Assembly (NCBI RefSeq): GCF_018128285.1
Contig: NZ_CP072380.1
Location: 1-64,000 of the forward strand
DNA length: 64,000 nt
Direction of reading: 5' to 3'
DNA from: Atopobium sp. oral taxon 416
GTDB lineage: Bacteria; Actinomycetota; Coriobacteriia; Coriobacteriales; Atopobiaceae
A program made the position numbers and the translations under genes. Positions 58,375-64,000 of this stretch are shown piece after piece. Within the stretch, counting starts at the first letter, position 1. Each line of letters begins with the position of its first letter. Below the pieces are notes generated by a model. It worked only from the letters and a program-made list of their open reading frames with translations. It did not search any database and was not told where the DNA came from.

Positions 58375-58382
58375 TATACAAT
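58375..58382 (+). promoter_or_regulatory. -10 region of tRNA-Arg
   Basis: TATACAAT preceded by GG, as before tRNA-Lys, 12 bases upstream of the tRNA. Confidence 0.5.
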
Positions 58383-58394
58383 ACGTACGCTATT

Positions 58395-58470
58395 GCCCCC
58401 ATAGCTCAGGGGATAGAGCACGGGTTTCCTAAACCCGGTGTCGTTGGTTCGAATCCGACTGGGGGCACCA
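58395..58470 (+). tRNA. tRNA-Arg (CCT)
   Basis: The acceptor arm GCCCCCA pairs with TGGGGGC, the anticodon loop is TTCCTAA (anticodon CCT), and CCA is encoded at 58468-58470. Confidence 0.95.
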
Positions 58471-58478
58471 GATAATAC

Positions 58479-58518
58479 AAAGCCTAGTGGCAGCGATTGT
58501 GGTGCCACTAGGCTTTTT
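58479..58518 (+). terminator. Terminator after tRNA-Arg
   Basis: A perfect 14-bp stem (AAAGCCTAGTGGCA with TGCCACTAGGCTTT), ten-base loop, then T residues. Confidence 0.9.
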
Positions 58519-58825
58519 GATTATCGTTGGCTCTGCACATCGCTCAGTGTGCCTCTATAGATCTTTTGGGTGCTGCCAAGCTGCACCGACAGTCAGCCAT
58601 GAAGGGACCGCCACCGCTGGCTCTGTCTGTCTTTCTCGCTGCTTTGCCGTCGTTTTTAGCTCATGTGATACTTTGGACGCTCCCATGTTCACAGCATGAG
58701 AGATATAGAGATCACACTTGATGTGGTCTTGTTCATGAGAGAGGCGCTGTTGGTTCAGGGCCAAGTATATCCGATCGTTCGGATGGCTCGAGCTGTGTGC
58801 CCGGAATGGTTCTGGATGGTGGCCT
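58519..58825. other. Gene-free stretch next to IS1595 copy B
   Basis: No supported gene or RNA. Reading frames of 60-70 codons on both strands carry no recognisable features. Confidence 0.4.
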
Positions 58826-58833
58826 TTAATGGA

Positions 58834-59966
58834 CTCGCTGTTAGACCATGACTGACCTGACGCCCCTGTCCTTCCAATAGCTCCAGAAGGGCTGCTCTAT
58901 GTCTATGAGCGCACGCCTGGTATGGGACATACCTGCCTCCTGCAAGCTTGCCTGAGAGCGTATCCTTCTTCTCCCGCTCAGAATGCCTTACCTGCTCTAT
59001 CCACAGAAAGCAGGCAAGACAAGTGCCCCAGCCACTTCGTAGAAGACCCCATGGGAAAAAGCAGGAACTCGCGCAGCCTTCGCTGCATCGCATTGACGAG
59101 GCTAAGCTCGCCGTGTGCTTGAAGACCCCAAGCGAGGAGAGCCACGCGCATAGCCTGCATGGGCGTCAGTGGCGACCCATAAGCTGTCGACGATACCTGA
59201 AAGGGCATCTGTCAGCTTCCCGTCCTCGGACCTGCCCCTGCCGCAGAGGACGGCATATTCGTCTCCTAGGTCATTTGCACAGCACTCCACGCAGACCTTC
59301 TTGTTCGATATGCCACAGCAATGCACAACATGGCCGTGCGTGTGCGCCTCCCTTGGGCATCTGGATGGCCGACCTTATCCCTGTTGCCTGTAAGCGACTC
59401 GTCAAGATAGATCCCGATCTTTTGGCAGGAGACGGTGGGTCCATACCTGAAGGCGCCAAGAGCGGCCTGCATCATCTCGAAGAGCCTCATGCGCATGAAA
59501 CCACAATGTCCTTAAGGCTCACATGGCAGCTTTCCGTAAGCTCCCTTAAGGGACATGCCTGCAAGCGTGCCCTTTGCATATGCGGCCCATGTGGCAGCCG
59601 TGGGCTTGGACATAGCCAGGACAGATCTTGTCTTTACAAAGAAGGTCTTGCCTCACGAGCAACACTTCCATCTCTTAAGGCCACACGCGTCGTGGCCCTT
59701 GCAATAGAAGCTGAGTGATTTGCACCTCGGGCACCTCTTGGGTGTTCCCGCAAGGGCAGAGCCTGCCATCTTCTTGGCTATGAGCGCCTTCAGCCTCTCT
59801 AAGAGCTCGCGCTTCTCAGCGATCCCCATCTTTGCGATCTGCTGCAGTATCATTGGATCCATCCGGGTCCTTTGATCCTCGATGTTTTTGTTTGACGACA
59901 TGCATTGTAGGCAAAGGCCCGGACACTTTTGGGCCCTTCTTAGGTCAATCCTGGTCTAACAGCGAG
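58834..59966 (-). mobile_element. IS1595-type insertion sequence, copy B (1,133 bp, inverted)
   Basis: Same length as copy A, opposite orientation. The 25-bp ends (58834-58858 and 59942-59966) begin CTCGCTGTTAGACCA. TTAATGGA is directly repeated outside (58826-58833 and 59967-59974), a target duplication different from that of copy A. Confidence 0.88.
58870..59901 (-). pseudogene. IS1595-type transposase, multiply broken (copy B)
   Basis: The first 82-codon segment (59901-59653) is identical in protein sequence to that of copy A, including the TGA after RWKCCS. The later segments FMRMRLFEMMQ, LDESLTGNRDK, HCCGISNKKVCVECC and CFLWIEQ occur with the same breaks between them. Only scattered substitutions separate the copies (for example YLDES against YIDES, GRSEDGK against GRPEDGE). 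Confidence 0.8.
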
Positions 59967-60072
59967 TTAATGGAATAGGGCAGCATTCACCTTCTGGGCG
60001 CGCGGTGCTCATTGCTGATATCGACACAGTTCAGGAACAATACTAGTTATTGAGGCTTTGGGGATGACGGGT

Positions 60073-60110
60073 AAAAAACGTGGCTGCATGCATCTGCGCA
60101 CAGCCACGCA
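60073..60110 (-). terminator. Terminator of the PASTA kinase gene
   Basis: On the minus strand CGTGGCTG pairs with CAGCCACG across a 14-base loop, followed by TTTTTT. It lies about 105 bases beyond the stop codon. Confidence 0.8.
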
Positions 60111-60214
60111 ACCAATCAGTACGGAATCGGGGGTGCACCCATAATCCTGGAGAGGTAACACTTCTGGACCTAGCGGTCTAGGTTCTCCAACTTTTTGGGC
60201 TCGCCTCGAATCTC

Positions 60215-62158
60215 TCAGCTGTTGTTTCCCGAAGTGCTGTTGTTGGTGCCTGAGGACTGTCCGCTACCGCCGGTGTTACCGTTGGTGCTTGAGCTGGAAC
60301 CTGACGAAGAGCCAGATCCAGTTCCTGACGGCGCTGACTGGTTGCCCCGACCCTGACTGCTCTGTTGACCACTAGTATTGCCACCGGTGTTTGTGTTGTT
60401 ACCGGAAGTAATGGTGTTGTCCGTGTTGTTGTCCTTGTTGTTGTTCTGTTGAGGCTCCGGTCCTTTGGAGATCGTAAGGGTGATCGTGCTGCCACGGTTG
60501 ACTGACCCTGAGCCCGGATACTGACGGATAACGGATCCTTCCGGCACCGTATTGCTGTATTCGGTTGCGGTACTTGAAGCGATGAGGCCCGCATTTCGAA
60601 TAGCGGCGGTAGCAGCAGCTTCAGTTTGTCCCACAACATTGGGCACCGTGACGCTCTCTACACCCAAGGAAAGATGATAGGTAATCGTATCGCCCGCTTT
60701 TGCAGTTGTGCCAGCGGCCGTATCCTGTGAGACGATGTGGCCTGCCGCGACGCTGTTCGAGTAGACCGAATCACCCGCTTGGGCTACTAAACCGACTTTC
60801 TGAAGTGCAGCACTCGCCTCATTCGGTGTGAGGTTCGTCAGATCAGGCACTTCAACTGAGGCTGCCGGCTCCTTTCCCTTGGAAACATGGATGGTGATCG
60901 TCGTGCCTTGGCTCTCTGAGCGTCCCGCGTCCGGGTCCTGATCAATGACCGTTCCCTGATCGACGGAGTCGGAGTAGTCATAGGTCACCTGCAAGTTGAA
61001 GAAGCCGTTGGTCTGACTGATCGTTTTCCGTGCGTCGTCTTCACTAAGTCCTACCAGGTTAGGGACCACCTGCTGTGCATTGAGCTGACCGATATAGTTG
61101 ACTGCGGCAAATGCAATGGCCGCCACCGCAGCGATGGCAACAATGATGCCGATGATCATGTTGCGGCGATGGGCCTTTTCCTTCTTCTCTTTAGCTGCAC
61201 TGTGCTGTGACCGTGAGCTCGTTTTAACCGGCCTCACCGGCGTCGTACGCCCCAGCCGCTGTGTGGTATCGGCGCTCGCATTGTTGAGCCGTCTGGTCGG
61301 GGGTTCACCCATCACCCGGGTTGCCGCATCGACGGCACTCAGTCTGCCTGCGAGATAGTCGCGCAGGGTGTGGTAGAGCTCATCGGCGGTCTGGAAACGA
61401 TCATCTGGGTTTTTCTGCATGCACTTCAGGATGATGGCTTCGAGGCCTGGATCGACCTTGGGGTTGATTTGGCTCGGCGGAATTGGCTGCTCCTTGACTT
61501 GCTTGATAGCGACGGAGATCGCATCGTCGCCGTCAAAGGGCACCCGGCCGGTCGCAGCTTCGTACATCACGATACCGAGGGAGTAGAGGTCAGAGGTCGG
61601 TCCCAACTCCTTGCCCTGCGTCTGCTCGGGAGAGACGTAGTGAGCCGTTCCGAGCACTGAGTTGTCCGCGGTCAGGTGGCTATTCTTGGAGTGGGCGATA
61701 CCGAAGTCCATGACCTTGATGTTGCCATCCGGCTGAACCATGATGTTTTGCGGCTTGATATCGCGGTGGATGATCCCGTGCTTGTGGGCTACCGCCAGCG
61801 CCTGCGCGATCTGTGAACCGATCTGCGCGACCTTTCGGCAGTCGAGCGCCCCGTGGCGCCTGATTCCGTTTTTGAGGTCAGTGCCGCGCAGATACTCCAT
61901 GATGATGTAGTAGGTGTCACCATCTTTACCCCAGTCATAGACCGAGACGATATAGGGGCTTTGGAGTGCTGCCGCTGCCTGTGCCTCCTGCTTGAAGCGT
62001 GCCGCGAAGGAGGGGTCAGCTGCGTACTGCGGCAGCATTGTTTTGATAGCGACGGTACGGCCGAGTACCTGATCGAGGCCTCGATACACTGTTGCCATGC
62101 CACCCGTACCGATCTTATCCTGTACGGCATAGCGGCCACCGAAAACTCTATTTGCCAT
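60215..62158 (-). CDS. pknB: PASTA-domain serine/threonine protein kinase
   Basis: A 647-residue transmembrane kinase sensing peptidoglycan fragments and controlling growth and division. The kinase domain has GTGGMATVYRG, AIKTM, IIHRDIKPQN, VMDFGIAHS and GTAHYVSPEQ. After a basic juxtamembrane stretch and a membrane helix (~residues 337-358), three PASTA repeats follow (VVPNLVGL, VEVPDLTNL, VTVPNVVGQ). The last ~75 residues are Asn/Gly/Ser-rich and probably cross the wall. ATG 62158 is preferred (GGGGG six bases upstream); the TTG at 62164 is an alternative. It follows the SEDS-PBP gene, the usual actinobacterial order. Confidence 0.95.
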   Translation of the reverse strand: MANRVFGGRYAVQDKIGTGGMATVYRGLDQVLGRTVAIKTMLPQYAADPSFAARFKQEAQAAAALQSPYIVSVYDWGKDGDTYYIIMEYLRGTDLKNGIRRHGALDCRKVAQIGSQIAQALAVAHKHGIIHRDIKPQNIMVQPDGNIKVMDFGIAHSKNSHLTADNSVLGTAHYVSPEQTQGKELGPTSDLYSLGIVMYEAATGRVPFDGDDAISVAIKQVKEQPIPPSQINPKVDPGLEAIILKCMQKNPDDRFQTADELYHTLRDYLAGRLSAVDAATRVMGEPPTRRLNNASADTTQRLGRTTPVRPVKTSSRSQHSAAKEKKEKAHRRNMIIGIIVAIAAVAAIAFAAVNYIGQLNAQQVVPNLVGLSEDDARKTISQTNGFFNLQVTYDYSDSVDQGTVIDQDPDAGRSESQGTTITIHVSKGKEPAASVEVPDLTNLTPNEASAALQKVGLVAQAGDSVYSNSVAAGHIVSQDTAAGTTAKAGDTITYHLSLGVESVTVPNVVGQTEAAATAAIRNAGLIASSTATEYSNTVPEGSVIRQYPGSGSVNRGSTITLTISKGPEPQQNNNKDNNTDNTITSGNNTNTGGNTSGQQSSQGRGNQSAPSGTGSGSSSGSSSSTNGNTGGSGQSSGTNNSTSGNNS

Positions 62159-62305
62159 GAACAACCCCCATACACTCCGTGGGTACCCCCTGATGTAAGA
62201 TTAGTCCGATATGATAAACATACCGCGTGAGACGACTCTGAATGTACCGTACAAGGCCGCGTGGCCCGCCCTTCACAATATGGGAACGGATACGGCGAAT
62301 ATCGT

Positions 62306-64000
62306 TCATGTGATCGCCCCCTGTGCCTGCACAGCCAAACATTGCCGGATGATGCTCCCCCCCATGCGCGCGGCTGATCCTTCGATATCGCTGCCATTGC
62401 CCTCAAGGCAGATTGAGACGGCGAGGGTCGGAGAATCATACGGCGCGAAGCCGATAAAGAGTGAGTTGCTGACTGCCCCACCGACTTCGGCGGTGCCTGT
62501 CTTGCCGGCGACCTTCACGCCGGGGATGCGGGCCCCTGCCGCGGTGAATCCATCATCGACGACGCCGAGCATAGCGTCCGCGACGATATTCGCGGTTTTG
62601 CCGGAGATCGGCTGGCCGAGTGAGCGGGGCTGTGTCGTGGTCGTAGTAGCACCTTGCGGCGAGAGCACGTGGTCCACAATGTAGGGATTCATCGTGACGC
62701 CACCGTTGGCGATTGTAGCTGCGAGCAGCGCATTCTGCATCACGGTTGTCTGTGGGCCCGCAGGACTTGAGTGCTGCCCGACCGGCTGGCCGCAGGCTGC
62801 CCACGCGGTCTCCCACCCAGCCATCTCGCTGGGATCCGGCATGAGGGAAGCGCTCGTGTAGAAGTCCTGGCCGATTGCGATACCGTAGCCAAAAGCCTTG
62901 GCGTAGTCCACGAGGTTCTGTGCGCCGACTTTGACGCCGACTTGGCCGAACGCAACGTTCGAGGACATGGAGAGAGCCTTCTTGAGCGTGACCGTCCCGT
63001 AATTGTTGTGGTCGAAGTTCGTGACTGCAGCGCCGCCGATATTCATCTCCGACTGAGCGGAGATCATATCGTTGATGTTGTACGCGCCGGTGTCGATTGC
63101 GGCTGAGAGCGTCAGGACCTTGAATGTCGATCCGGGTGGGTAGAGCGAATCGGTTGCACGGTTCACGAGCGCCGTGCTGTTGGAGCTGAGCAGATCCCCG
63201 ATATCGCCGTAGTCGTACGAGGGGGAGGAGGCCTCCGCCAACACCTTGCCTGTTGAGGGCTCAATAACGACGATGGCACCGTTCCAGCCGTTCAGGGCAG
63301 CCTCGCAGATCTGCTGCATCTGAGAGTTGAGCGTCAACACGACTGAAGAGCCCGGCTGTGGGACGCCCGCCAGCGAATAGAGGGCGGATTGCCAGGTAGT
63401 GTAGTCGGTGTGGCCCGTCAGCGTCTCATTCATCGAGTTCTCGATGCCAGTCGAGCCATACTGCGAGGAGAGGTAGCCGACCGTGTGGATCGCAAGGTTG
63501 CCCTCCGGATGCGTGCGGACAAAAGTGCCGTCAGCCTGCTGAACACTCTCAGCGAGCGTCGCTCCATCGCTGGTGAGGATTGCGCCACGCTGTACGTAGG
63601 CGCTCTTTGTAATCGTATGGTTGTTGCTCGGCATGTTCTGAATGGTCTCCGCCCGCACCACTTGGATGTAGGTGAGGTTGCCGATCAGGACCGCAAAGAG
63701 CAGGGTGAAGACCGTGATCAGAGCGGTGAGGCGCTTGCCCAAGGCAACGCGTCCCAGCACACCGGATTCCGGTGTTGTCATCTCAAACCGGGCACGCGCA
63801 TGGTCGCCCTGGACCACGTTGGAGACTCCCGGGTTAGTGTTCTGGGCTTCGGTGGCCGCGGTGACCAGTTCCTTCTCCTTGCCGGTCGCTTCATCGCCGC
63901 ACTTGAGCAGCAAACCGACTGCGATGAAGCTCGAGAGCAGGGAAGAGCCGCCCTGGCTCATGAAAGGAAGGGTAACACCGGTCATCGGCAGAAGCTTCGT
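62306..64000 (-). CDS. FtsW/RodA-type SEDS protein fused to a class B penicillin-binding protein (partial)
   Basis: The frame is open from 62306 to the window edge and continues beyond it. The first residues, [20 protein letters not shown] followed by a hydrophobic helix, are the C-terminal end of an FtsW/RodA glycosyltransferase. After a ~45-residue linker a second membrane helix ([19 protein letters not shown]) starts a class B PBP whose transpeptidase has SxxK in [10 protein letters not shown], SxN in SMSSNVAF and KTG in [10 protein letters not shown]. The fusion would join both halves of a peptidoglycan synthase in one chain. An ATG at 63985 could start a separate PBP only if it began inside the SEDS motif, which is unlikely. 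Confidence 0.9.
   Translation of the reverse strand, partial: TKLLPMTGVTLPFMSQGGSSLLSSFIAVGLLLKCGDEATGKEKELVTAATEAQNTNPGVSNVVQGDHARARFEMTTPESGVLGRVALGKRLTALITVFTLLFAVLIGNLTYIQVVRAETIQNMPSNNHTITKSAYVQRGAILTSDGATLAESVQQADGTFVRTHPEGNLAIHTVGYLSSQYGSTGIENSMNETLTGHTDYTTWQSALYSLAGVPQPGSSVVLTLNSQMQQICEAALNGWNGAIVVIEPSTGKVLAEASSPSYDYGDIGDLLSSNSTALVNRATDSLYPPGSTFKVLTLSAAIDTGAYNINDMISAQSEMNIGGAAVTNFDHNNYGTVTLKKALSMSSNVAFGQVGVKVGAQNLVDYAKAFGYGIAIGQDFYTSASLMPDPSEMAGWETAWAACGQPVGQHSSPAGPQTTVMQNALLAATIANGGVTMNPYIVDHVLSPQGATTTTTQPRSLGQPISGKTANIVADAMLGVVDDGFTAAGARIPGVKVAGKTGTAEVGGAVSNSLFIGFAPYDSPTLAVSICLEGNGSDIEGSAARMGGSIIRQCLAVQAQGAIT

Overview
The window is a chromosomal origin region from an actinobacterium, most likely class Coriobacteriia and plausibly family Atopobiaceae. 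This placement is an inference from gene order (gyrA-gyrB-dciA-recF-dnaN-dnaA pointing left, rpmH-rnpA-yidD-yidC-khpB-rsmG-parA-parB pointing right), medium GC, a VaFE/SpaA-type sortase-anchored adhesin, PASTA kinase and SEDS/PBP genes, and protein style. The genus cannot be fixed from the sequence alone.

Layout. 1-2.2 kb: nested insertion-sequence remnants (an IS5-family gene split by a 1,133-bp IS1595-type element, then an IS30 fragment). 2.4-4.5 kb: an orphan PRD/PTS-type regulator. 4.5-5.8 kb: ISL3 and IS3 remnants. 6.0-7.8 kb: a GC-rich two-gene cassette (YtrA-type GntR regulator plus a DUF5808-like membrane protein) behind a palindromic operator. 7.8-9.15 kb: gene-poor sequence and a second IS30 remnant that ends at the gyrA stop codon. 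9.15-18.7 kb: the leftward replication cluster. 16.9-20.5 kb: the likely oriC, three intergenic stretches with repeated TTTTCNACA-like nonamers around dnaA and a GHKL-ATPase/wHTH gene. 20.5-26.8 kb: the rightward ribosome, membrane-insertion and partition cluster with two perfect parS sites. 26.8-32 kb: rlmN, ddl and a DinG-type exonuclease-helicase. 32-33.9 kb: two decayed WYL regulators. 34-38.4 kb: an M28-type membrane peptidase split by about 1,050 disordered acidic residues. 38.5-41.5 kb: a thioester/SpaA/VaFE surface adhesin. 41.7-45.0 kb: an IS4/IS1634-type element carrying an inserted IS110. 45.1-58.5 kb: three tRNAs, a decayed M29 aminopeptidase, argG-argH (argG behind an Arg-containing leader peptide), purB, a TSCPD protein, a Tat lipoprotein, a two-component system and purC. 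58.8-60 kb: an inverted second copy of the IS1595 element. 60-64 kb: the PASTA Ser/Thr kinase and a class B PBP fused to an FtsW-type SEDS protein that runs off the window.

How it works together. Genes diverge from oriC in the leading-strand direction for about 8-11 kb each way. dnaA, dnaN, recF, dciA and gyrBA handle initiation, clamp loading, repair, helicase loading and supercoiling, and parABS handles segregation. The kinase and SEDS-PBP genes belong to envelope growth control, and argGH/purB/purC to biosynthesis. Decayed genes and IS debris are common on both sides, which suggests ongoing genome erosion.

Most worth a second look: the DnaA base-reading residues that depart from E. coli together with non-classical box-like nonamers; the GHKL-wHTH gene inside the origin; the split M28 protease; the SEDS-PBP fusion; the argG leader peptide; and two IS1595 copies with the same disabling lesions but different target duplications, which implies that a dead element moved.
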